A program made the position numbers and the translations under genes. The notes under the pieces are model-generated. The model had not been told where the DNA came from. It was given only the letters and a program-made list of their open reading frames with translations, and searched no databases. Positions 21,944-29,365 of a stretch of 64,000 nt of DNA are shown here, piece by piece (position 1 is the first letter of the stretch; each line of letters opens with the position of its first letter). Origin of the DNA: Anaeromusa acidaminophila DSM 3853 (GTDB taxonomy: Bacteria; Bacillota; Negativicutes; Anaeromusales; Anaeromusaceae); contig NZ_KB894582.1 in the NCBI RefSeq assembly GCF_000374545.1, forward strand, positions 186,001-250,000, given 5' to 3'.

Positions 21944-23010
21944 CGGAAATCTTGGCTTTAAATGAGGTCGCGGTGTATCGAGGAGGCAAGGAACCCGCCC
22001 TGCAGATTGACTCCTTTGCTATGAAGCGGGGGGAAATGGCGGCGCTGGTCGGTCCTAATGGCGCCGGAAAAAGCACGCTGCTGCAGGCGATTAATCTCTT
22101 GCAGCCTTATAAGGGAGAAATCCGCTTGTTTGGTGAAAAAGCCGAAGCTGACAAGGCTCGTGCGCTGCGGCGGCGCACAGCCATGGTCTTTCAAGAAACG
22201 CTGCTGCTGGAGGGCAGTGTTTTTGCGAATGTGGCCATGCCCTTGCGGTTTCGCGGCATGGCGGCCGGAGAAGTAAAAGAAAGAGTAGCGCAGGCTCTGG
22301 CTGTATTTGGCTGCGCTCATTTGTCGGAACGGCAGGCCAAACGCCTTTCTGGCGGTGAAGGGCAGCGGGTCTGCTTGGCCCGGGCGCTGGTGTCGGAGCC
22401 GGAGCTGCTGCTGCTGGACGAGCCTTTTGCGGCTTTGGATGTGGCGACGCGCAGCGCCTTGTTGGAGGAACTGCGGCAGTTGGCAAAGCAAAAAAACATG
22501 GCTGTGCTTTTGGTAAGCCACCATTTTAGTGATGTTTTGTATTTTGCCGAACGTGCGGTGGCTCTATTTGCAGGCCGCATTTTGCAAGACGACGAGCCGG
22601 AAAATTTGCTGCGGCGGCCGGTGAACGAGAAGGTGGCCCGCCTGGTCGGTATGGATAATTTGTTTTCCTGTACCTTGGAAACAATTGACGATCGGCAGTT
22701 TCTGCGGCTTTCAGAATCCCTTGCCATTCCCTATGAAGGGTTTGCAGGCAAGGTACCGTCTTTTTGCTGTTTGCCCGGAGACGGGCTGTCTCTCGCAGTG
22801 GAAGACGAAGCACTGTTGGAGGAAGGCTGGTTTTTGCTTGAAGGAAAGGTGGAACGGGTACTGCCGGGCATTGGCGTCTACTGTGTTCTAGTGCGGGCCG
22901 GGGGCTTGCTTTGGAAGGCTCGCCTGCCGCTGGCGCATGGCGGGGCGACTTTTGTGCCAGGAGATACTCTTTGCTTGCGCTTTCGTCCGGAGGAGATGCA
23001 TCGATTTTAA
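21940..23010 (+). CDS. tupC: Tungstate ABC transporter ATPase TupC
   Basis: 356 residues. Walker A GPNGAGKST, signature LSGGEGQRVCLARAL, Walker B LLLLDEPFAALD and the switch His in LLVSHHF are intact. After about residue 230 there is an extra C-terminal domain (FSCTLETIDDRQFLRL to the end) of the TOBE-like type that in molybdate and tungstate importers can bind the oxyanion and inhibit transport. ATGA overlap with tupB. Last gene of the tungsten block. Confidence 0.93.
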   Translation: MTEILALNEVAVYRGGKEPALQIDSFAMKRGEMAALVGPNGAGKSTLLQAINLLQPYKGEIRLFGEKAEADKARALRRRTAMVFQETLLLEGSVFANVAMPLRFRGMAAGEVKERVAQALAVFGCAHLSERQAKRLSGGEGQRVCLARALVSEPELLLLDEPFAALDVATRSALLEELRQLAKQKNMAVLLVSHHFSDVLYFAERAVALFAGRILQDDEPENLLRRPVNEKVARLVGMDNLFSCTLETIDDRQFLRLSESLAIPYEGFAGKVPSFCCLPGDGLSLAVEDEALLEEGWFLLEGKVERVLPGIGVYCVLVRAGGLLWKARLPLAHGGATFVPGDTLCLRFRPEEMHRF

Positions 23011-23225
23011 ATTTTCCCTAGGGACAGTAAGTCGTTTCCTTTATGGACTATTTGTTGTTATTGCAACTTTATATTGACGAAACCAATTTTAAAGTACTAT
23101 CCTAAGCAAAGGCGCTAATTGCTGATAACGTAGTAAGTTTTTCCTAGGAAGGAACTAATTATGGAAATAAATAAACGAGAAGGATTTTCACGGCTTTCCA
23201 GGCTTTCTAAAAAAAGAAGAGAAGC

Positions 23226-24338
23226 ATGAGCAAGTTGTGGATTGTTATAGTGGCGGTGTTGTTTTTGGTAGTTTCGGCTGGGGCGGCTTGCTTTGCGTTG
23301 TTCAGTGAAAATGATCAACCCGTGGCTAAAGCGCTGCTCCCGTTGAAAGGAAAAGTGAATATTTTGGTCCTGGGCGTTGACGAACGGGAAGACGATGTGG
23401 GACGTTCGGATACAAGTTTTGTGGTGACCATTGATAATGATGCTAAAAAAGTGACCATGCTTTCGATTCCCAGGGATTCACGGGTAAAAATTGCCGGACA
23501 TGGTTGGGATAAGATAAATAATGCCTTTGCCTTTGGCGGAGCGCCTTTATCCAAGAAAACCATAGAAAATTTATTGGGAATTCCAATTGATTACACGGTG
23601 AGCGTTAATTTTCGCGGCTTTATGCGTATGGTGGACGCTGTGGGCGGCATTACGGTCGACGTAGATAAGCGGATGCGCTATTCCGATCCCTATGATGACG
23701 ACGGCGGCCTTGAGATTGATTTATATTCCGGCGTACAGAAATTGAACGGGCGTACAGCAATAGAATATGTGCGCTATCGGGATGAGGAAGGCGATATTGG
23801 AAGGGTGGCACGGCAGCAGAAATTTTTGAAGGCGCTTTTCCAAGAGATAGCTACTCCGCAAATGCTCAGCAAGCTGCCTGAATTGGTCAAGGAATTTTCT
23901 ACTACCGTAAAAACGGATATGCCCACAAGTAAAATGCTGCAGCTACTCCCTACTCTCAATGATGCCGTAAAGGCGGGCTTGGAGACAGAGTGGGTGACGG
24001 GTACGCCCATTTGGATACAGGATGTAAGCTATTGGCTGCCTGATATAACGGAATTGCGGGCTAAGGTGGCGCGCATTCAAGGGATTTCTATGGATGAACG
24101 ATACCGCTGGGAGACGGAAAGTTTGGCGAATGAGTATAAACAATCCGTTCCCAGGGAAATTCGGGTTGCCGATCCCCCTAAAGTAGTGCAACGTGCGCCG
24201 GCCTCAGAACGGCGGGCTGCTGTTGAATGCAAGCAAAGCGTTAGTACTGGGAAAGCCAAGAACGGCAGTGGCGAAAAAACGAAAAATGGAGCTAAGAACA
24301 CGTCGGACGCAAACGCCGTCAAGACGGAATCTAGGTAA
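23226..24338 (+). CDS. LytR-CpsA-Psr (LCP) family protein
   Basis: 370 residues; one N-terminal membrane helix (LWIVIVAVLFLVVSAGAACFALF), then the LCP domain outside: NILVLGVDEREDDVGRSDTSFVVTID, LSIPRDSRVKI with the pyrophosphate-binding arginine, INNAFAFGG, VGGITVDV and YVRYRDEEGDIGR. LCP enzymes attach lipid-linked glycopolymers to peptidoglycan; in a diderm the acceptor and polymer are uncertain. A TTGACG box at 23074 with a weak -10 lies upstream. The C-terminal 60 residues are basic and low in complexity. Confidence 0.88.
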   Translation: MSKLWIVIVAVLFLVVSAGAACFALFSENDQPVAKALLPLKGKVNILVLGVDEREDDVGRSDTSFVVTIDNDAKKVTMLSIPRDSRVKIAGHGWDKINNAFAFGGAPLSKKTIENLLGIPIDYTVSVNFRGFMRMVDAVGGITVDVDKRMRYSDPYDDDGGLEIDLYSGVQKLNGRTAIEYVRYRDEEGDIGRVARQQKFLKALFQEIATPQMLSKLPELVKEFSTTVKTDMPTSKMLQLLPTLNDAVKAGLETEWVTGTPIWIQDVSYWLPDITELRAKVARIQGISMDERYRWETESLANEYKQSVPREIRVADPPKVVQRAPASERRAAVECKQSVSTGKAKNGSGEKTKNGAKNTSDANAVKTESR

Positions 24339-24382
24339 AGAAAGAGCCGGCAGCAGTTGCTGCAGGCTCTTTCTTTACCTAG
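24331..24382. terminator. Long hairpin at the end of the LCP gene
   Basis: An 18-base perfect stem (CTAGGTAAAGAAAGAGCC with its complement at 24365-24382) encloses a second small stem CAGCA/TGCTG. The stop codon is inside the left arm. T-rich right arm and downstream sequence fit termination. Confidence 0.75.
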
Positions 24383-24493
24383 CGGCGCGACTTTTCTTTT
24401 TTAGTTAAGAGGAAACTGGGGAAATATGTAGAAAATAATATTAGAATTTTCTGTCTTGTGCTTCTCGTGGGTTTGCTCAGAGGAGGCGTGGAA

Positions 24494-25588
24494 ATGAAAC
24501 AAAGCAAGCTGGTTGTAATGGTTGTGGATGATGCGGCGGAATGGCGGCTGCAACTGGCGAAGCATCTTGAAGCGCAGTATTTTGTTGTGGCGGCGGCCAA
24601 TGGGACGGAAGCGCTGGAATATGCAAAGCTAAAGCGCCCCGATTTGATTTTTTTGGATGTGACTATGCCGGGCCTAAATGGGTACGAAGCTTGTACTTTG
24701 TTGAAGAAAGAAGCGGTTTTGCAGAGCGTTCCCGTAGTCTTCCTGCTGGAAGCCGGCGAATTGCCGGACGGAACGGAGGGGTTGGCGCGAGGGGGTTGTG
24801 ATTTTATTGATAAGAGCAGCCCTGCGTCTTTGCTGCTGGCCCGCAGCGAGATGTATATGGCCTTGAAGCTGGCGCAGAAGGAGCTGCGTGAGCGCAATTT
24901 GTATTTGGAGACGCAAGTGGAAGAACGCGTTCAGGGGGTGGGCCTGTTACAGGATGTATCCATGATGGCGATGGCGTTGTTGTCGGAAAGCAGGGATTAT
25001 GAAACAGGCGCGCATTTGCAGCGCACAAGCCGATATGTGAGAGCGTTAGCTATCAATTTATACGCCAAAGCGATTTTTGCTAAAGAGCTTACATTAGACA
25101 GTATTTTTTTGCTGTCTAAATCGGCATTGCTCCACGACATTGGCAAGCTAACCATTCCGGAGACGGTTTTAGGAAAACGGGGAAAATTAACTTCCGCTGA
25201 ATTTTCTCTGGTTAAACGGCATGCGCAAGCAGGACGAAAAAGCATTGAAGAAGCAGGGGAGTTTTTAGGAGTTCCTGAGCCGTTTTTGCGTTTTGCCAAG
25301 GAAATGGCTTGTTATCACCATGAACGTTGGGATGGCAATGGTTATCCGCAGGGGCTGGCGGGAGAACGAATTCCCGTTTCGGCGCGGTTGATGGCGTTGG
25401 CGGATGTATATGATGCCATTGTTAGTCGCCGCGTGTATAAAGAGCCAGCATTGCATGAGGACGCGGTGCGCATTATTAAAGCGGCTGCAGGAACGCAATT
25501 TGACCCGGTGATAGTAGAGGCCTTTTTAGAGACGTCCGATAGTTTTGCCGCTATTGCGATGCAATTTCCTGATGTCGTATTGCAGTGA
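24494..25588 (+). CDS. Response regulator with HD-GYP output, cyclic-di-GMP phosphodiesterase
   Basis: 364 residues from the ATG preceded by AGGAGG. Receiver domain at 1-120 with acidic pair DD at 12-13 and phosphoryl-acceptor Asp55 (LIFLDVTMPG); the usual Thr/Ser after strand 4 reads Leu (VVFLLEAGE) and the Lys is in DFIDK, so switching may be unusual. HD-GYP domain at about 150-350: HDIGKLTIPE, HHERWDGNGYP and ADVYDAI carry the metal ligands and the GYP motif, so hydrolysis of cyclic-di-GMP is expected. No histidine kinase adjoins it. Confidence 0.9.
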   Translation: MKQSKLVVMVVDDAAEWRLQLAKHLEAQYFVVAAANGTEALEYAKLKRPDLIFLDVTMPGLNGYEACTLLKKEAVLQSVPVVFLLEAGELPDGTEGLARGGCDFIDKSSPASLLLARSEMYMALKLAQKELRERNLYLETQVEERVQGVGLLQDVSMMAMALLSESRDYETGAHLQRTSRYVRALAINLYAKAIFAKELTLDSIFLLSKSALLHDIGKLTIPETVLGKRGKLTSAEFSLVKRHAQAGRKSIEEAGEFLGVPEPFLRFAKEMACYHHERWDGNGYPQGLAGERIPVSARLMALADVYDAIVSRRVYKEPALHEDAVRIIKAAAGTQFDPVIVEAFLETSDSFAAIAMQFPDVVLQ

Positions 25589-25636
25589 CCGGGCGAAGTT
25601 TTGTAGCGAAAAACGGTGCGGAGGCGAGGTGGGAGC

Positions 25637-26632
25637 GTGTTTAACGAAGCCTCTTTGTTGATTACCGGCGGTACGGGAACTTTTGGCCGACAATTAGTGC
25701 GGACGATTTTGAGTCGCTATCAGCCTCGGCGGATCATTGTCTTTTCCCGGGACGAACTGAAACAATCAGAAATGCAGCTGGAATTTTCGCAAAGCTGTAT
25801 GCGTTATTTTATCGGTGATGTGAGGGATGCGGGGCGTTTGCATCAGGCGCTGCAAGGGGTGGATTATGTGGTGCATGCGGCGGCCCTCAAGCAAGTGCCG
25901 ACCGCTGAGCGCCATCCTTCGGAATTTTTAAAAACCAATATTTTAGGGGCTCAGAACATCATTGCCGCAGCCCTCGCTAATCGAGTAAAGAAAGTGATCG
26001 ATATTTCTTCCGATAAGGCGGCGAATCCCACTAGCTTTTACGGAGCGACAAAGTTAGTTTCGGATAAACTCTTTGTGGCGGCTAATGAGAGCGTAGAGGG
26101 GCAGGTAACACAGTTTTCCGTAGTGCGTTACGGTAATATGGCGGCCTCCAGGGGATCCGTGGTCCCTTTATTCCGGAGACTTCTTGCAGCGGGCTGTACT
26201 CGTCTGCCTGTTACGCATTCGGAAATGACGCGCTTTTGGCTAACGCCGGCAGAGGGGGTGGAAGCTATGTTGGCGGCATTTTCTCACATGAAAGGCGGAG
26301 AAATGTTTATCCCCAAAGTTTCTTCCTGCCGCATCGTGCAATTGGTGGAGGCTTTTTTACCAGGAAGGGAGCCGGAAATCATCGGTCTGCGTCCGGGAGA
26401 AAAGCTGCATGAAGCTATGTGGTCGGAGGACGAGGCGCATTTGGTGTTGGAATTTCCAGGCTATTATTTGCTCCGACCTCCGTTTGCGCCCCCGGCATCT
26501 TCTCTTTACGCTGTGAATTCTAAGGGGGAGATCGGCAGAACGGTGCCCGCTGGCTTTGTTTATAATTCCGCTGCCAATTCGCAATTTCTCAGCGTAGCAG
26601 ATTTGCGGCGCATGCTGGAGGAGAGTCATTAA
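25637..26632 (+). CDS. pseB: PseB-like UDP-N-acetylglucosamine 4,6-dehydratase
   Basis: 331 residues from GTG 25637 with a purine-rich site GGAGGCGAGGTGGGAG; GTG 25616 is possible but weaker. Extended SDR fold: LLITGGTGTFGRQL for NADP, DYVVHAAALKQVP, SSDKAANPTSFYGATKLVSDK with the Tyr-Lys pair, and SVVRYGNMAASRGSVVPLF. These match the inverting dehydratases that start pseudaminic acid synthesis for flagellin or surface glycans. No other pse gene is in the window, so the pathway is presumed elsewhere. Confidence 0.85.
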   Translation: MFNEASLLITGGTGTFGRQLVRTILSRYQPRRIIVFSRDELKQSEMQLEFSQSCMRYFIGDVRDAGRLHQALQGVDYVVHAAALKQVPTAERHPSEFLKTNILGAQNIIAAALANRVKKVIDISSDKAANPTSFYGATKLVSDKLFVAANESVEGQVTQFSVVRYGNMAASRGSVVPLFRRLLAAGCTRLPVTHSEMTRFWLTPAEGVEAMLAAFSHMKGGEMFIPKVSSCRIVQLVEAFLPGREPEIIGLRPGEKLHEAMWSEDEAHLVLEFPGYYLLRPPFAPPASSLYAVNSKGEIGRTVPAGFVYNSAANSQFLSVADLRRMLEESH

Positions 26633-26633
26633 A

Positions 26634-26690
26634 AACAAAACAGCCCCGGCGTAATCAGAACTATTTCTGGTTGCGCCGGGGCTGTTTTTT
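26634..26690. terminator. Bidirectional terminator after pseB
   Basis: AAAACAGCCCCGGCG pairs perfectly with CGCCGGGGCTGTTTT around a 22-base loop; convergent genes on both sides. Confidence 0.9.
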
Positions 26691-26702
26691 GTTCAAAATT
26701 CA

Positions 26703-27236
26703 TTAAACAGAGACGTTGAGTAAACTGCGAGCTAACGCTTGACCGATGGCTTGCTGCCAAGACGGAGCGCACAAGACTTGTCGGTCCTGGTATTGCGTGA
26801 TAAAGCCGCACTCTACAAGTACTGCGGGCATGGAAGTTGCGGCGAGCACAGTGAAGAAGGCGTCTTTGACGCCGCGATCTAAAGAGTAGCGGAGTCCATT
26901 TAGTTCGTTTTGCACCGAACCGGCCAAGAGGCGTCCAGGGGCGGAGCCGGGGTAATAATAACTTTCGATGCCGCGGGCGGTTTCGTCCTCGGCGGCGTTA
27001 CAATGGATGGAAAGAAAGGCGTCGCAACCGGCTGCGTTGGCGAACTCCGCACGCCAGGTCAGACCATCGTCGACAATATTTTCCGCCCGAGTGAGGCAGA
27101 CGGAAGCTCCGCTTTGACGCAACGCGTTGGCGGTCTGCAAGGCAATCGCCAAGTTGATATCTGCTTCGTGCAGATTGTGGAAACAAGCGCCTGGTTCGGC
27201 GGGGCCGCTATGGCCGGGATCTAAGCAAATGAACAT
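26703..27236 (-). CDS. N-acetylmuramoyl-L-alanine amidase, Amidase_3 (CwlD-like)
   Basis: 177 residues from the ATG with AAAAGGAG upstream; the longer frame to 27284 has no site. Zinc and catalytic residues are visible: LDPGHSG (His), LHEADIN (Glu), FLSIHCNAAED (His) and AVLVECGFI (catalytic Glu). No signal peptide is seen, unlike most such amidases, so export by another route or a cytoplasmic recycling role is possible. It is a minimal catalytic domain. Transcribed alone toward pseB. Confidence 0.85.
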   Translation of the reverse strand: MFICLDPGHSGPAEPGACFHNLHEADINLAIALQTANALRQSGASVCLTRAENIVDDGLTWRAEFANAAGCDAFLSIHCNAAEDETARGIESYYYPGSAPGRLLAGSVQNELNGLRYSLDRGVKDAFFTVLAATSMPAVLVECGFITQYQDRQVLCAPSWQQAIGQALARSLLNVSV

Positions 27237-27296
27237 AAAAATCAACTCCTTTTCGTTTAACCCATAGCCTTGAACCCGTGACAAAGCGGCAACCTT

Positions 27297-27326
27297 TTGC
27301 GCAAAATAGAATGTTTGTGCTATACT
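27297..27326 (+). promoter_or_regulatory. Promoter of the nuclease lipoprotein gene
   Basis: TTGCGC (27297-27302) and TATACT (27321-27326) with an 18-base spacer; start codon 31 bases further on. Confidence 0.5.
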
Positions 27327-27356
27327 AAGCGAAAGTAAGTTCGGGGAGGCATCTGG

Positions 27357-27848
27357 ATGCGAAAAGGATGGATTTGGCTGTTGTTATTACCGGTTTGCTT
27401 GTTTTTAACGGCTTGCGGCGGAAATGGAGCAACTACAGGAGGCTTTGATGCTTCTAAATATGAAAAGGCGGTCGTGAAGCGAGTCGTTGACGGCGACACG
27501 CTGCTTTTAGCCAACGACAAGCGGGTGCGTTTGATTGGCGTTAATACGCCGGAGACGGTGAAACCTAATTCGCCGGTGGAAGCCTATGGTAAGGAAGCCA
27601 GCGAGTATACGAAGAAGATGCTTACAGGCAAAACCGTGTATTTAGAGAAGGATGCAGGCGATACGGATAAATATGGGCGCTTGCTGCGTTATGTGTATAT
27701 GGACGACGGCAAGATGTTTAACGAGGTGCTGGTGCAAGAAGGCTATGCACAGGTAATGACCATCCAGCCGAATGTAAAATATCAGGAACGCTTCGTGGAA
27801 GCGCAGCGTCAAGCGCGTGAGAGTAAAAAAGGACTTTGGAAACAGTAA
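27357..27848 (+). CDS. Staphylococcal-nuclease-like lipoprotein
   Basis: 163 residues; lipobox FLTAC with Cys20, so exported and lipid-anchored. SNase domain: VVDGDTLLL, KRVRLIGVNTPET and DKYGRLLRYVY supply the calcium-binding Asp and the two catalytic Arg of thermonuclease. It should cut DNA and RNA at the cell surface, perhaps for phosphate or nucleotide salvage. GGGGAGGC precedes ATG; a small terminator follows. Confidence 0.88.
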   Translation: MRKGWIWLLLLPVCLFLTACGGNGATTGGFDASKYEKAVVKRVVDGDTLLLANDKRVRLIGVNTPETVKPNSPVEAYGKEASEYTKKMLTGKTVYLEKDAGDTDKYGRLLRYVYMDDGKMFNEVLVQEGYAQVMTIQPNVKYQERFVEAQRQARESKKGLWKQ

Positions 27849-27854
27849 GGGAAT

Positions 27855-27878
27855 GAACCGCTTAGGCGGTTCGTTTTA
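27855..27878 (+). terminator. Small terminator after the nuclease gene
   Basis: GAACCGC pairs with GCGGTTC around TTAG, then GTTTTAGTTTT. Confidence 0.65.
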
Positions 27879-27902
27879 GTTTTAGCGGGCGTTGAAAATG
27901 TC

Positions 27903-27931
27903 TTTCAGGTGAGGATGATTTTTGTTATAAT
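27903..27931 (+). promoter_or_regulatory. Candidate promoter of the PLP decarboxylase gene
   Basis: TATAAT at 27926-27931 with TTTCAG 17 bases upstream. The -10 box is perfect and the -35 weak. The 68-base leader is too short for a lysine riboswitch. Confidence 0.45.
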
Positions 27932-27999
27932 GAAAGTTAACTGATATGAAAAAATAAGAAAACATGGTGTTACGACCAGGTTCAGGAGGTTATATAGTA

Positions 28000-29250
28000 A
28001 TGGCAGAGAAAAAACTACCATTTTCCCAGGCGCAGTTGGACGAAATGCTGCAAAAATATCCTACTCCCTTTCATTTATATGACGAAGCGGCCATTCGCGC
28101 GAATGTAAAGCGTTTGCTAGCGGCTTTTTCTTGGGCTCCTGCTTTTAAAGAATATTTTGCCGTCAAGGCGACGCCAAATCCGTTTTTACTGAAGATCTTG
28201 AAAGAAGAAGGGCTGGGTGCAGATTGCAGCTCTGCCGCTGAATTAGTGTTGGCGGAAAAAGTAGGAATTACTGGCGAAAATATTATGTTTTCGTCAAATG
28301 ATACGCCGGCGGAAGAATATGCAAAAGCTGTCGAGCTGGGCGCGATCATCAATTTGGATGACATCAGCCATATCGAGTATTTGGAAAGGCATGTCGGCTT
28401 GCCGGAATTGCTGTCCTTCCGTTACAACCCAGGCAGCGCCCGAGCAGGAAATACGATTATCGGCAAACCGGAAGACGCTAAGTACGGTCTCACGAAAGAG
28501 CAGTTATTTGAAGCCTACCGTATTGTGCGCGACAAAGGCGTTAAACGCTTCGGTATTCACACGATGGTCATTTCCAATGAGCTAAATCCGGACTATTTCA
28601 TTGAGACCGCCCGGATGATGATGACCTTGGCCAAGGAAATCTATGAAACGCTGGGCATTCGTATTGAGATGATCAATTTTGGCGGCGGTATTGGTATTCC
28701 ATACCGTCCGGAAGACAGCCAAGTGGATTTGGAATATGTCGGCGCCGGCATCCGCAAGCTGTATGAGGAAATTATTGTGCCCGCCGGCCTTGCGCCGCTG
28801 AAGCTGGCTTTGGAATGCGGCCGCATGATTGCCGGACCTTACGGTTATTTGGTGTCGAAGGTGCTGCATAAGAAGGAAACTTACAAAAACTATGTGGGCT
28901 TGGATGCTTGCATGGCTAACTTAATGCGTCCGGCCTTGTACGGTTCTTATCATCATATTACGGTGGTAGGCAAAGAGAAGCAACCGCTGGACCATGTGTA
29001 TGACGTAACCGGCTCGCTGTGCGAAAACAATGATAAGTTTGCTATTGACCGGGCATTGCCGCAGGTAGATATAGGCGATGTTGTTGTGATTCACGATGCC
29101 GGGGCGCATGGGCATGCTATGGGCTTCAACTATAATGGCAAACTGCGTTCCGCAGAAATTCTTCTGAAGGCGGACGGTACAACCGAACTGATCCGTCGGG
29201 CGGAAACCTTAGAGGATTATTTTGCTACCTTGGATTTTTCAAAACTATAA
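28000..29250 (+). CDS. lysA: Fold-III PLP decarboxylase, diaminopimelate decarboxylase-like
   Basis: 416 residues from the ATG preceded by AGGAGG (an upstream frame to 27964 is leader). EYFAVKATPNP carries the PLP lysine, NFGGGIGIPY binds phosphate, and SLCENNDKFA carries the Cys and Asp of the second active-site half. The specificity segment reads LECGRMIAGPYGYL, where classical LysA has E-P-G-R, and VGLDACMANLMRPALYG, so it belongs to a variant subgroup usually annotated as LysA. It would turn meso-diaminopimelate into lysine, but other basic amino acids cannot be excluded. Monocistronic. Confidence 0.78.
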   Translation: MAEKKLPFSQAQLDEMLQKYPTPFHLYDEAAIRANVKRLLAAFSWAPAFKEYFAVKATPNPFLLKILKEEGLGADCSSAAELVLAEKVGITGENIMFSSNDTPAEEYAKAVELGAIINLDDISHIEYLERHVGLPELLSFRYNPGSARAGNTIIGKPEDAKYGLTKEQLFEAYRIVRDKGVKRFGIHTMVISNELNPDYFIETARMMMTLAKEIYETLGIRIEMINFGGGIGIPYRPEDSQVDLEYVGAGIRKLYEEIIVPAGLAPLKLALECGRMIAGPYGYLVSKVLHKKETYKNYVGLDACMANLMRPALYGSYHHITVVGKEKQPLDHVYDVTGSLCENNDKFAIDRALPQVDIGDVVVIHDAGAHGHAMGFNYNGKLRSAEILLKADGTTELIRRAETLEDYFATLDFSKL

Positions 29251-29267
29251 GGTGATTATGGTAAGAA

Positions 29268-29301
29268 AGGGCAAAGCCGGTTTAGGCTTTGCCCTTTTTT
29301 G
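29268..29301 (+). terminator. Terminator after the PLP decarboxylase gene
   Basis: GGGCAAAGCC pairs with GGCTTTGCCC around GGTTTA, then six T. Confidence 0.92.
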
Positions 29302-29365
29302 TACGATATAGTTCATGAATAGTTTGCATGGTTTGCAGCAGGTCGTAGGAAAGAGAGAGATTTCC

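Noticed and set aside
27879-27999. Lysine riboswitch before the LysA-like gene
   Set aside because: Only about 65 bases of leader follow the -10 box, far too short for the class.
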